Of a DNA stretch of 64,000 nucleotides, positions 35,332 through 44,343 are shown piece by piece (positions within the stretch are counted from its first letter, which is position 1; every line of letters begins with the position of its first letter). Under the pieces are notes generated by a model that saw only the letters and a program-made list of their open reading frames with translations, was not told where the DNA came from and did no database searches. Source of the stretch: Seohaeicola saemankumensis (lineage in GTDB: Bacteria; Pseudomonadota; Alphaproteobacteria; Rhodobacterales; Rhodobacteraceae); assembly GCF_020171285.1 (NCBI RefSeq), contig NZ_JAIUZI010000004.1, forward strand, positions 320,832 through 384,831, written 5' to 3'. Both the position numbers and the translations under genes were made by a program.

Positions 35332-37314
35332 ATGCGGCACTTCCTTGCGGCCTTGATGGCCCTCGTCCTGATTGCCCCGGTTGCAGTGGCCCAGGATCAG
35401 GATCCCGATCAGTCGGCGGTCGAAACCGGCCCGGTTCAAACCCTGCTCCAGACCCATGGCGCGGCGATCGCGAAAGCGTCCCGCAAGACGATTCAGCCCA
35501 CCATCGACGCCCTGCTGTCGTCCGGCCTGCCCGAGATCCAGCAGGTGCTGCAGAAATGGCAGGCCCGCGAGATCTGGCAGCGCAAGTCCGACAACCTGTT
35601 CTTTGCCGGCGAAGAGATCGCCAAACGCACCATCCGCCTGACCGATTTCGACACCGGCGAAACCGTGGGCGAGCTCTCCACCAAGGAGCTGAAACAGATC
35701 AAGCCCAACAGCGGCGTTCAGGCGCTGATCGGCACCGCGCTGGTCCAGTTCCAGCTGTCCGACCCCGACCCCGACCTGCGCGCCGCCGCGCTGCTGTCCA
35801 TCGAACGCGATCCCGGACCGGATCTGCTGGCGCCGCTGCGCGCCTCGATCGCGACCGAAACCGACCCCGCCCTGCGCGCCCGCAAGGAACGGGTGAACAC
35901 TCTGCTCACCATCAGCTATGACGCGGACGAAGCGGCCCGGCTCGCTGCCATCGACAGCGTCGCGGGCGACCTCGGCGTCGACGTGCGCGCCACGCTAAAC
36001 CCGCTGCTGACCACCACCCGCAAGGTCGCCGAAGGCGCCGCCCCCGAGGGCGCCAATATCGCCGCCATCGTCACGCCCGGCCGCGACATCGACCCCGACG
36101 CCGCCTATGACCTGATCGCCGGTACCGCCGGACTGCCGCCCCGCATCGGCCCCGATGACATCCGCGCCGCGCTGTCGTCGAACATCGACGGCGGCCGGGT
36201 GGCGGGAATCCCCGTCGCCAGCCTCGATACCCCCGAAACCCGGCTGGCCGCCTATGACAAGCTGGCCGAGGCCGGAGCAGCACAGCCGCGCGTCACCGAG
36301 GCCGCCCGCGCCGCGGCGCTGGCCGCCCATACCATCTACGACGCCTACGACGAACCCTCCGCCGCCGTCACCGATGCCGCCGCCCGGGCGCTGCGCGATA
36401 TCGAGCTCAAGGTCGGTATGAACCAGGCGCTCGACCTCACGCTCGACGCGCTGTCGCTGGCTTCGATCTATTTCCTCGCCGCCATCGGCCTGGCCATCAC
36501 CTTTGGCGTGATGGGCGTGATCAACATGGCGCATGGCGAATTCATCATGATGGGCGCCTATACCGGCTACGTCGTGCAGCAGGTGATCCCCGACTATACG
36601 GTGTCGATCCTCGTGGCCCTGCCGCTGGCCTTTGCGGTGACTTTCGCCGCCGGCGTCGCGATGGAACGGCTGGTGATCCGCCATCTCTACCACCGGCCGC
36701 TGGAAACCCTGCTGGCCACCTTCGGCATTTCCATCGCGCTGCAGCAGATCGCCAAGAACATCTTCGGCACCCAGGCCCGGCCGCTGACCTCGCCGGCCTG
36801 GCTCGACGGCGCCTGGGTGATGAACGACGTGGTCTCGATCAGCTACATCCGCATCGCCATCTTCGTGCTGGCGCTGATCTTCCTCGGTGTCTTCCTCTTC
36901 ATCATGAAACGCACGCGGCTGGGCCTTGAAACCCGCGCGGTGACCCAGAACCCGCGCATGGCCGGCTCCATGGGCATCAACCCCGACCGCGTGAACATGC
37001 TGACCTTCGGTCTCGGCTCCGGCATCGCCGGCATCGCCGGGGTGGCCATCGGTCTTTTCGCCAAGGTCACCTCGGAACTCGGCTCCGACTACATCGTGCA
37101 AAGCTTCATGACCGTCGTCGTCGGCGGTGTCGGCAACATCTGGGGCGCCTTGGCCGGCGCCACGATGATCGGCTTCCTGCAAAAGGGCATCGAATGGATG
37201 AACCCGTCCAACACGCTGGCGGCCCAGACCTACATGATCATCTTCATCATCATCTTCATCCAGTTCCGCCCGAGGGGCATCATCGCCCTCAAGGGCCGCG
37301 CGGCAGGGGACTAA
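35332..37314 (+). CDS. urtB: Urea ABC transporter permease UrtB
   Basis: The 660-residue permease has a signal-like N-terminus, a large periplasmic helical domain of about 350 residues and then a LivH-type permease domain with some eight helices from about residue 365 (LDLTLDALSLASIYFLAAIG, then MGVINMAHGEFIMMGAYTG). The long N-terminal domain is characteristic of UrtB and absent from LivH. It is separated from urtC by 117 bases containing a repeat element. Confidence 0.95.
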   Translation: MRHFLAALMALVLIAPVAVAQDQDPDQSAVETGPVQTLLQTHGAAIAKASRKTIQPTIDALLSSGLPEIQQVLQKWQAREIWQRKSDNLFFAGEEIAKRTIRLTDFDTGETVGELSTKELKQIKPNSGVQALIGTALVQFQLSDPDPDLRAAALLSIERDPGPDLLAPLRASIATETDPALRARKERVNTLLTISYDADEAARLAAIDSVAGDLGVDVRATLNPLLTTTRKVAEGAAPEGANIAAIVTPGRDIDPDAAYDLIAGTAGLPPRIGPDDIRAALSSNIDGGRVAGIPVASLDTPETRLAAYDKLAEAGAAQPRVTEAARAAALAAHTIYDAYDEPSAAVTDAAARALRDIELKVGMNQALDLTLDALSLASIYFLAAIGLAITFGVMGVINMAHGEFIMMGAYTGYVVQQVIPDYTVSILVALPLAFAVTFAAGVAMERLVIRHLYHRPLETLLATFGISIALQQIAKNIFGTQARPLTSPAWLDGAWVMNDVVSISYIRIAIFVLALIFLGVFLFIMKRTRLGLETRAVTQNPRMAGSMGINPDRVNMLTFGLGSGIAGIAGVAIGLFAKVTSELGSDYIVQSFMTVVVGGVGNIWGALAGATMIGFLQKGIEWMNPSNTLAAQTYMIIFIIIFIQFRPRGIIALKGRAAGD

Positions 37315-37351
37315 GACCATGATCCCGACCACCAGGACCCCCGCGCCCTTT

Positions 37352-37396
37352 CATCTCTTCGGAAATACTCCGGGGGGTCCGGGGGGCTGGCCCCCC
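37352..37396. repeat. Dispersed intergenic element, copy 2, with hairpin
   Basis: CATCTCTTCGGAAATACTC (37352-37370) is followed by a G-run and a 6-bp G/C hairpin, GGGGGG / CCCCCC around CTGG (37381-37396). It lies between urtB and urtC, inside an operon, so read-through must occur if it is a terminator. Confidence 0.75.
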
Positions 37397-37431
37397 GGCC
37401 TTGCCGCCGCCCGGCCCGACAGGAGGCTCAC

Positions 37432-38664
37432 ATGACCGGCTCCTTCCTCTCCCGCAACCCTTCGGTGCTGATCTTCATCGCCGTGCTGGCGCTCTTCACC
37501 CTGCTGGCCACGGTGTTCAGCGAGGCCTTCGGCGCCGGGCTGATCTCCACCTCCTTCATCAAGACACTGGGCAAGACGCTTTGCCTCTGCCTCGTTGCCA
37601 TCGCGATGGACCTGGTCTGGGGCTACGCCGGCATCCTGTCGCTCGGCCACATGGCCTTCTTCGGGCTGGGCGGCTACATGATCGGCATGTGGCTGATGTA
37701 TGAACGCACCCGTGGCATCGTCACCTCGTCGATGGCCAATGCCGACATCCCGCCCACCCCGCAGGAGGTCACCGACGCCATCGGCAACCAGATCTTCGGC
37801 GTTGTCGGCTCCTCCGACTTCCCGGCCATCTGGGCCTTTTCCGCCAGCCTGCCGCTGCAACTGGCGCTGGTGGTGCTGGTGCCGGGGCTGCTGGCGCTGG
37901 TCTTTGGCTGGCTCGCCTTCCGCAGCCGGGTCACCGGCGTGTATCTCTCGATCCTGACCCAGGCGATGACCCTGGCGCTGGCGCTCTATCTGTTCCAGAA
38001 CGACAGCGGCCTGCGCGGCAACAACGGCCTGTCGGGGCTTCAGAACCTGCCCGGCCTCGACGCGGTCAGCCAGGACGTGGTCTCGGTCTGGTTCCTCTGG
38101 GCCTCCGCCCTCGCCCTCGGGCTCGGCTACATGCTCTGCGCCTGGGTGGTCTCGGGCAAGTTCGGCAGCGTGATCCGGGGCATCCGCGACGACGAGGCGC
38201 GCGTGCGCTTTCTCGGCTACTCGGTGGAAAGCTACAAGCTCTTCATCTTTGTTCTGACCGCCGTCATCGCCGGCATCGCCGGGGCGCTCTACTACCCGCA
38301 GGCCGGCATCATCAACCCCGCCGAAATCGCGCCCATCGCCTCCATCTACCTGGCGGTCTGGGTCGCCATCGGCGGCCGCGGGCGGCTCTATGGCGCGGTC
38401 ATCGGCGCCGCCTTCGTATCGCTGGTCTCGACCTGGTTCACCTCCGGCCAGGTGCCATCGGTCAACCTCGGGGTCTATACCGTCGACTGGGTCGACTGGT
38501 GGCAGGTGGTGCTGGGTCTCAGCTTTGTCCTGGTCACGCTCTTTGCCCCCAAGGGTATAGGCGGCCTTTTCGACCTGATCTCCGGCCGTCTGGCCCCCAA
38601 CCGCCACGGCAAGGATCTCGGCCCCGACGCCGGCTCCCTGCGGGAACAGGAGGCCGAACAATGA
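37432..38664 (+). CDS. urtC: Urea ABC transporter permease UrtC
   Basis: The 410-residue LivM-type permease has about eight to nine helices. YAGILSLGHMAFFGLGGYMIG and the cytoplasmic VIRGIRDDEARVRFLGYSVESYKL coupling segment are typical. A GAGG ribosome site precedes the ATG. The stop overlaps the urtD ATG (ATGA). Confidence 0.95.
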   Translation: MTGSFLSRNPSVLIFIAVLALFTLLATVFSEAFGAGLISTSFIKTLGKTLCLCLVAIAMDLVWGYAGILSLGHMAFFGLGGYMIGMWLMYERTRGIVTSSMANADIPPTPQEVTDAIGNQIFGVVGSSDFPAIWAFSASLPLQLALVVLVPGLLALVFGWLAFRSRVTGVYLSILTQAMTLALALYLFQNDSGLRGNNGLSGLQNLPGLDAVSQDVVSVWFLWASALALGLGYMLCAWVVSGKFGSVIRGIRDDEARVRFLGYSVESYKLFIFVLTAVIAGIAGALYYPQAGIINPAEIAPIASIYLAVWVAIGGRGRLYGAVIGAAFVSLVSTWFTSGQVPSVNLGVYTVDWVDWWQVVLGLSFVLVTLFAPKGIGGLFDLISGRLAPNRHGKDLGPDAGSLREQEAEQ

Positions 38665-39401
38665 GCACGCTTCTCGAAGTCTCCGGCGTCTCTGTCTCCT
38701 TTGACGGGTTCAAGGCGATCAACAACCTCAGCTTCCAGATCGGCCCGGCCGAAATGCGCGCCATCATCGGTCCGAACGGGGCGGGCAAGACCACCTTCAT
38801 GGATATCGTCACCGGCAAGACCAGGCCCGACGAGGGCCGCGTGCTCTGGGGCGACAAATCGGTGTCACTGCTGAAAATGTCCGAGGCGCAGATCGCCCAG
38901 GCCGGGGTGGGCCGCAAGTTCCAGCGCCCCACCGTGTTCGAGGACCAGAGCGTTTTCGACAACCTGCTGCTGGCGCTGAAAAAGGATCGCGGCCCCTTTG
39001 CCGTGCTGGCCTATCGCCAGTCCGCCCGCGACGCCGAAAAGGTCGCCGAACTGGCCGCCGAAATCGGTCTCTCCGACCAGCTGTCGCGCAAGTCGGGCGA
39101 GCTCAGCCACGGTCAGAAACAATGGCTGGAAATCGGCATGCTGCTGGCGCAGGACCCGCAGCTGCTGCTGGTCGACGAACCCGCCGCCGGCATGACGCTG
39201 GAGGAACGCGAACACACCACCACGATCCTGGTCGAGGCGGCCAAGACCCGCGCCGTGGTGGTGGTCGAACACGACATGGAATTCGTCCGGCGGCTGAACT
39301 GCAAGGTCACCGTGCTGCACGAAGGCGCGGTGCTGGCCGAAGGCTCGCTGGACCATGTCACGAAAAATCAGGACGTCATCGACGTCTACCTGGGGCGCTG
39401 A
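38661..39401 (+). CDS. urtD: Urea ABC transporter ATPase UrtD
   Basis: The 246-residue LivG-type ATPase has Walker A GPNGAGKTT near residues 38-46, a signature in LSHGQKQWLEIGMLL and Walker B LLLVDEPAAGMT. The ATG at 38661 overlaps urtC; the longer reading to 38499 is urtC in another frame. It forms a heterodimer with UrtE. Confidence 0.96.
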   Translation: MSTLLEVSGVSVSFDGFKAINNLSFQIGPAEMRAIIGPNGAGKTTFMDIVTGKTRPDEGRVLWGDKSVSLLKMSEAQIAQAGVGRKFQRPTVFEDQSVFDNLLLALKKDRGPFAVLAYRQSARDAEKVAELAAEIGLSDQLSRKSGELSHGQKQWLEIGMLLAQDPQLLLVDEPAAGMTLEEREHTTTILVEAAKTRAVVVVEHDMEFVRRLNCKVTVLHEGAVLAEGSLDHVTKNQDVIDVYLGR

Positions 39402-39404
39402 GCC

Positions 39405-40100
39405 ATGCTGAACATCAAGGACCTCACCCTGCACTACGGCGGATCGCAGATCCTCTACGACATCACCATGCAGGCCGAGCTGGGCCGGGTGACCTGCGTT
39501 ATGGGCACCAATGGCGTCGGCAAGACCAGCCTGCTCAAGGCGATCGCCGGGGCGCATCCGCGCACCGGTGGCACGGTCGAACTGAACGGCGAGACCCTGG
39601 GCAAGCTGCCCAGCCACGCGATGGCGCAGCTGGGCGTCGGCTATGTGCCCCAGGGCCGCGACATCTTCCAGCTGCTCACGGTCAAGGAAAACCTCGAAAC
39701 CGGCTTTGCCTGCCTGCCGAAATCGGAGCATTTCGTGCCGGACGAGATCTATGAGCTGTTCCCGGTGCTCAAGGAAATGACCAACCGGCGCGGCGGCGAC
39801 CTGTCGGGCGGCCAGCAACAACAGCTGGCCATCGCGCGGGCGCTGATCACCAAGCCCAAGCTGCTGTTGCTGGATGAACCCACCGAGGGCATCCAGCCCA
39901 ACATCATCCAGCAGATCGGCCGCGTCATCGACTACCTGCGCGACCGGGGCGACATGGCCATCGTGCTGGTCGAACAGTATTTCGACTTTGCCTACACGCA
40001 CGCCGACCACTTCGTGATCCTGCGCCGGGGGCAGGTGATCAGCGAGGGCACCAAGCAGACGCTGTCGCGCGACGATCTGGTGGCGGCGGTTTCGGTCTGA
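39405..40100 (+). CDS. urtE: Urea ABC transporter ATPase UrtE
   Basis: The 231-residue LivF-type ATPase has Walker A GTNGVGKTS, signature LSGGQQQQLAIARAL and Walker B LLLLDEPTEGIQ, with the UrtE-typical MQAELGRVTCVMG. It starts three bases after urtD ends. Confidence 0.96.
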   Translation: MLNIKDLTLHYGGSQILYDITMQAELGRVTCVMGTNGVGKTSLLKAIAGAHPRTGGTVELNGETLGKLPSHAMAQLGVGYVPQGRDIFQLLTVKENLETGFACLPKSEHFVPDEIYELFPVLKEMTNRRGGDLSGGQQQQLAIARALITKPKLLLLDEPTEGIQPNIIQQIGRVIDYLRDRGDMAIVLVEQYFDFAYTHADHFVILRRGQVISEGTKQTLSRDDLVAAVSV

Positions 40101-40149
40101 TTGCGCCAGAGCGTGAGCTTGCTTAATCTGCCGCCAAAAGGGGGCGGGA

Positions 40150-40800
40150 ATGGCGGGCCAGGCGGAACAGGTGCTGAACGCGGTGCTGCGCGACATCGAC
40201 GGTGGCGCGCTCAACCCCGGCGACGTGCTTGAGGAAACGCCGCTGATGGCGCAGCACGGCGTGTCGCGTACGCCGGTGCGCGAAGCCTTCATCCAGCTGG
40301 AAACCGCCGGGCTGATCCGCCGCCTTCCGCGCAAGGGCGCGGTGCTGTTCAAACCGACGCTGGAGGAATTCCTCGCCATTCTCGAAGTGCACGCCAAGCT
40401 CGAAGGCCAGGCCGCCGGGCTGGCCGCCCGACGGCTGTCGCCCGACGGCGCGGCGGCGCTGGAGACGGCGACGGCGGCCTGCGAGAGCCACCTGGCGGAG
40501 AAGGGCGAGGATGACCCGGCCGGCTATTACCAGCTGAACCTGCGGTTTCACGAGGCAGTGGCGCTGGGCGCGGGCAACCCGTTCCTGCTGGAGATGATCA
40601 AGATGAACGCGCGCAAGCTGATGGCCTACTACCGCGCACGCTACCGCTATCCCGGCGCGATCACGACCTCGGCTCGCGAACACCGCCAGATCGCCACGCT
40701 GATCCTCGCACATCGGGGGGAAGAGGCCGAGGCGGCGATGACCGCCCATGTGCAATTCGACCAGGTCACGGTGATGGACCTTCTGGCCGCGCTGGGGTGA
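40150..40800 (+). CDS. GntR/FCD-family regulator next to urtE
   Basis: The 216-residue regulator has an N-terminal winged helix of the GntR type (LMAQHGVSRTPVREAFIQLE near residues 32-51) and an FCD ligand domain with metal-binding type residues in NLRFHEAVALGAGNPFL and SAREHRQIATLIL. It follows urtE by 49 bases on the same strand and may control urea uptake, or a neighbouring catabolic set. No binding site is assigned. Confidence 0.85.
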   Translation: MAGQAEQVLNAVLRDIDGGALNPGDVLEETPLMAQHGVSRTPVREAFIQLETAGLIRRLPRKGAVLFKPTLEEFLAILEVHAKLEGQAAGLAARRLSPDGAAALETATAACESHLAEKGEDDPAGYYQLNLRFHEAVALGAGNPFLLEMIKMNARKLMAYYRARYRYPGAITTSAREHRQIATLILAHRGEEAEAAMTAHVQFDQVTVMDLLAALG

Positions 40801-40824
40801 ACCGAACCGTCGCCACGGGCGGGA

Positions 40825-40871
40825 CAAGAAAATTTGGAATTTTCTTGGCAAAATTCTTTGCAAGAATTTTG
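40825..40871. terminator. Twin-hairpin element, copy 1, between convergent genes
   Basis: Two perfect 10-bp hairpins stand one base apart: CAAGAAAATT / AATTTTCTTG with loop TGG (40825-40847), and CAAAATTCTT / AAGAATTTTG with loop TGC (40849-40871). The arms are AT-rich so each strand ends in T-runs, fitting a bidirectional intrinsic terminator for the GntR gene and the convergent amidotransferase. The same layout recurs at 61585-61631. Confidence 0.8.
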
Positions 40872-40875
40872 GCGG

Positions 40876-40935
40876 GAGGGGGCGCTGCCCCCTCGGCCGT
40901 GCGGCCTCACCCCCGGAGTATTTACCGAAGAGATG
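40876..40935. repeat. Dispersed intergenic element, copy 3 (inverted), with hairpin
   Basis: An 8-bp hairpin GAGGGGGC / GCCCCCTC with loop GCT (40876-40894) precedes GAGTATTTACCGAAGAGATG (40916-40935), the inverted CATCTCTTnnnAAATACTC core. It directly follows the twin-hairpin element and precedes the stop of the minus-strand amidotransferase gene. Confidence 0.75.
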
Positions 40936-40946
40936 AAAGGGGACAG

Positions 40947-41645
40947 TCAGGTCTCGAAGAAACGGGCGATGGTTTCGGCAAAGGCGCGGGTGTCGACGGG
41001 TTTTCGCAGGGAGGCGCGGGCGGCGCTGAGGTGGGTCCCGAGGGTATCGGCCATTTCCTCGGTCAGGGCGGCGATGAAGCCGGGCGACATCTCCGGGTGG
41101 TGCTGGGTGGTGTAGACATGGGTGCCGATGGCAAAACCCGCCAGCGGGCAGCCGGAGCTGGCGAAGAGCGCCCGCGCGCCGGCGGGCAGGCGGGTGACCT
41201 GTTCGCTGTGCGAGCCGTAGAGGCCGAAGTGGCCGGGTAGCTCTTTGGCCCAGGCCGGGCGGTCGAGCGTGGTGTTCTCGATCCGCCCATGCGCCCAGCC
41301 GCCGGGGTTTTCGCCCACCGCGCCGCCCAGGGCCAAGGCAATCGCCTGATGGCCGAAGCAGGCGCCGAAGAGCGGTTGGCGGGCCGCCTCGATGTCGCGG
41401 ATCAGGGTCATCAACCGGGCGATCCAGGGCGCGGTGCCGCGCGCCGAGGCGGGGCTGCCGCCGATCATCACGCCGTCGAATTGGGTGATGTCATCGGGAA
41501 AGACACCGTCCTTGACCGCGAAGACCTCGACCGTCCAGTCCGGCCGCACCAGATGCACGAGGTCGGTGAATTTTTCGCCGTCCTTTGGATGCGCCTGGGC
41601 AAAGGCACTCTCGTCGGTATTTGTCATCAGAAGGGCCAGGTGCAT
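40947..41645 (-). CDS. Class I glutamine amidotransferase-like protein
   Basis: The 232-residue protein has the triad glutaminase pattern: Cys96 in LFGACFGHQAIA and His182/Glu184 in TTQHHPEMSP. It resembles stand-alone GMP-synthase-type GATase domains that cleave gamma-glutamyl bonds. I use the ATG at 41645 (GGGGA upstream); a TTG four codons earlier is less likely. It is divergent from a P450 and a glutamine-synthetase-like gene, so together they could add and remove a gamma-glutamyl group. Confidence 0.85.
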   Translation of the reverse strand: MHLALLMTNTDESAFAQAHPKDGEKFTDLVHLVRPDWTVEVFAVKDGVFPDDITQFDGVMIGGSPASARGTAPWIARLMTLIRDIEAARQPLFGACFGHQAIALALGGAVGENPGGWAHGRIENTTLDRPAWAKELPGHFGLYGSHSEQVTRLPAGARALFASSGCPLAGFAIGTHVYTTQHHPEMSPGFIAALTEEMADTLGTHLSAARASLRKPVDTRAFAETIARFFET

Positions 41646-41667
41646 GTTTTTCCCCAACTAAATTCTG

Positions 41668-41695
41668 TTTACATATTTATGGCTTCCAATAATAT
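41668..41695 (+). promoter_or_regulatory. Candidate promoter of the P450 operon
   Basis: TTTACA (41668-41673) and TAATAT (41690-41695) are 16 bases apart in an unusually AT-rich 91-base divergent gap, about 40 bases before the P450 ATG. Matches to consensus are five and four of six positions. Confidence 0.4.
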
Positions 41696-41736
41696 ACACA
41701 TGTTAATCGCCGCAGGAAAGCCCCGGGAGCTGCCCC

Positions 41737-42996
41737 ATGACAGTCTGGACCCCCAGTGACGACGGCAACGCCGACCTCAGCAGCCACGACGCCTTTGTGA
41801 ACGGGCCGCCGCACAATACCTTTGCCCGGCTGCGCCGTGACGACCCGCTGCATTGGACCGAATATGCGCAGGGGCAGGATTTCTGGTCGGTGACCCGCAA
41901 CGCGGACATCTCGGCGATGAACAAGAACACCGAGGTGTTTTCCTCGGCCCGGGGCATTCGGATGGAGGACCAGAGCCACGAGGAATACATGGCGCGGCGC
42001 ACCTTTCAGGAGACCGACCCACCGGAGCATTCCAAGACGCGGATGAAGCTGTTCAAGGCGTTTTCGCGCACCACCATGGCGCAATACGAGGACGAGATCC
42101 GCGATCTGTGCCAGCCGATCCTGGATGCGGCGCTGGAGCAGGGCACGTTTGACGCCACCAAGGAGATCGCCCGGCAGCTGCCGATGCGGATGCTGGGTCG
42201 GGTTGTCGGCCTGCCGGAGGAGGACCTGCCGTGGCTGGTGGAAAAGGGTGACGCGCTGATTGCCAATACCGACCCGGATTTCACCGCCCATGTGCTCGAC
42301 AAGATGGACACCGACGCCTACCGCATGATGCCCTTCAACTCGCCCGCCGGCGCCGAGCTTTACGCCTACGCGCAGGAGCTGATGGAGAAGAAGGAGGCCA
42401 GCGGCGACACCTCGGGCGTGCTGCACATGATCCGGCAGCCGGCCAAGGATGGCAGCACCATCACCGAGACCGAGTTCCGCAATTTCTTCTGCCTGGTGGT
42501 CGCCGCCGGCAATGACACCACGCGATATTCCATCGCCGCCGGGATCCAGGCGATGTGCCACCAGCCGGAACTCTTGGCGCAGATGCAGGCGGGCGGCGAT
42601 ATCTGGGAGACCGCGCCGGACGAGATTATCCGCTGGGCCACCCCGGCGCTTTATTTCCGGCGCACCGCGACGCAGGATTTCGAGATGCATGGCAAGACCA
42701 TCCGCGCCGGTGACAAGGTGCTCTACTGGTTTGCCTCGGCCAACCGGGACGAGGCGACCTTTGACGATCCGTTCCGGGTTGACCTGAGCCGCACGCCGAA
42801 CAAGCATCTGGCGTTTGGCCAGAACGGCCCGCATGTCTGCCTGGGCATGTGGCTGGCGCGGCTCGAGGTGCGGGTGCTGTTCCAGGAGCTTGCCAAACGG
42901 CTGAAATCCATCGAACCTGCAGGCCCGCACCGGTTCCTGCGCTCGAACTTTGTCGGCGGGGTCAAGGAACTGCCCGTCACCGTCACGCTTGCCTGA
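41737..42996 (+). CDS. Cytochrome P450
   Basis: The 419-residue soluble bacterial P450 has the I-helix oxygen-activating AAGNDTTRYS near residue 254-263, an ExxR-type helix, and the heme loop FGQNGPHVCLGMWLAR with ligand Cys368. It resembles bacterial CYPs that hydroxylate terpenoid or alkyl compounds. It needs a ferredoxin and reductase, none of which is adjacent. The next gene, ten bases downstream, is a glutamine-synthetase-like ligase. Confidence 0.93.
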   Translation: MTVWTPSDDGNADLSSHDAFVNGPPHNTFARLRRDDPLHWTEYAQGQDFWSVTRNADISAMNKNTEVFSSARGIRMEDQSHEEYMARRTFQETDPPEHSKTRMKLFKAFSRTTMAQYEDEIRDLCQPILDAALEQGTFDATKEIARQLPMRMLGRVVGLPEEDLPWLVEKGDALIANTDPDFTAHVLDKMDTDAYRMMPFNSPAGAELYAYAQELMEKKEASGDTSGVLHMIRQPAKDGSTITETEFRNFFCLVVAAGNDTTRYSIAAGIQAMCHQPELLAQMQAGGDIWETAPDEIIRWATPALYFRRTATQDFEMHGKTIRAGDKVLYWFASANRDEATFDDPFRVDLSRTPNKHLAFGQNGPHVCLGMWLARLEVRVLFQELAKRLKSIEPAGPHRFLRSNFVGGVKELPVTVTLA

Positions 42997-43006
42997 GGGG
43001 AGCCCC

Positions 43007-44296
43007 ATGAAAGACCGTCTGCGCGCCCTGTTCTGCGACCATCTCAGCATCATGCGGGGCAAATACCTGCCGAATTCCAAGATCGGCGACAATGGCACCC
43101 GGTTCTGCCGGTCGGTGTTCGGCACCCATTACGACCGCGACCTGCTGAATGCGCCGGGCGCGATGGTCTACCAGGGCCTGCCCGACATGGAGCTGGTCTG
43201 GCGCCATGACGACATCCGCGACGGGTGGGAGCCGCATACCAAGGTGGTGCTGGGCGACCTGCTGGACGATGCGGGCAACCCGCTGCCGCTCTGCCCGCGC
43301 GGCACGCTGCGGCGTGCGGTGGCGGCGTGGGAGGCGAAGGGGCTGACCCCCAAGGTCGGCATCGAGTTGGAGGCCTTTGCCCTGCAGGCCGACGACCGGG
43401 GGCGGCTGGAGCCTTATGACGCGCCGGGCGGCGTGGTCTATGGCACCGGGCCTTATGCCGATCCGCTGCGGTTCAACGACCGGATCTGGGAGGTGGCCGA
43501 GGATCTGGGCTTCTCACTCGAGATGATCACCGCCGAATTCGACAGCCCGCAGTTCGAATATGTGCTGACCTTTGACGACGCGGTGAAGGCGGCGGATGAT
43601 ATCGTGCTGTTTCGCCTGATGGCGCGCGAGATCGCGCTGGAATACGGCATCGTGCTGACCTTCATGCCGAAACCGATTGCCGAGGCTGGCGGCTCGGGCA
43701 TGCACATCAACTTTTCCTTCACCGATGCGACGGGCGGCAACGCGCTGTCGTCGGGGCCGAAGGGCGGGCCGGATCACATGAACGACCTGGCGCGCGGCTG
43801 TCTGGCGGGGTTGTTGCATCACCACAGGGGGCTGGCCGGGCTGATCGCGCCGACGGCCAATTCCTATATGCGGCTGCAGCCGGGGTCGCTGTCGGGCTAT
43901 TGGCAGAACTGGGGCGGCGATCACCGCAATGTCACCACGCGGATCAGTTCAGAGGGTGGCGCCAAGGCGCGGCTGGAACACCGTATGGCGGATGCCACGG
44001 CGAACCCCTACACCGCCACGGCGGCGGTTCTGCATGCGGCGCTGCTGGGGGTGGAAAACGGCTATGCCCTGCCGCCGATCGAAACCGGCGACGGGTTTGA
44101 AAACACCGATGCCAAGACCGGCACCGCCATTGATCTGAAAGGCGCGGTCGCCGATCTGGAGGCTGACACCGCGCTGGGCGCGGCGGTGGGCGCCGAGCTG
44201 GTCGCCAACCACGTCTTTATGAAGCGCAAAGAGGCGCAGAAAACCCGCGATCTGGAAGGCGACGCGCTGCGCGATTTCTACGTTTATTTCGTGTGA
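43007..44296 (+). CDS. Glutamine-synthetase-family gamma-glutamyl ligase
   Basis: The 429-residue enzyme is of the glutamine synthetase fold, nearer to gamma-glutamyl-amine ligases (PuuA/GlnA-like) than to housekeeping GlnA. Conserved stretches are GIELEAFAL (first metal Glu), ITAEFDSPQFEY, GGSGMHINFSF (metal His) and LEHRMADATANPY (Arg and Glu of the active site). The start is the ATG at 43007 with GAGGGGAG upstream; the reading to 42950 overlaps the P450. It would attach glutamate to an amine. Substrate unknown. Confidence 0.85.
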   Translation: MKDRLRALFCDHLSIMRGKYLPNSKIGDNGTRFCRSVFGTHYDRDLLNAPGAMVYQGLPDMELVWRHDDIRDGWEPHTKVVLGDLLDDAGNPLPLCPRGTLRRAVAAWEAKGLTPKVGIELEAFALQADDRGRLEPYDAPGGVVYGTGPYADPLRFNDRIWEVAEDLGFSLEMITAEFDSPQFEYVLTFDDAVKAADDIVLFRLMAREIALEYGIVLTFMPKPIAEAGGSGMHINFSFTDATGGNALSSGPKGGPDHMNDLARGCLAGLLHHHRGLAGLIAPTANSYMRLQPGSLSGYWQNWGGDHRNVTTRISSEGGAKARLEHRMADATANPYTATAAVLHAALLGVENGYALPPIETGDGFENTDAKTGTAIDLKGAVADLEADTALGAAVGAELVANHVFMKRKEAQKTRDLEGDALRDFYVYFV

Positions 44297-44297
44297 G

Positions 44298-44313
44298 GCG
44301 CCCCCGAGGGCGC
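44298..44313. terminator. Small hairpin between convergent genes
   Basis: GCGCCC / GGGCGC with a CCGA loop, a 6-bp stem, begins two bases after the ligase stop and precedes the convergent methyltransferase stop at 44344. Confidence 0.45.
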
Positions 44314-44343
44314 GTTCGTGAGACCGTGGTCGAGTGACACGCT

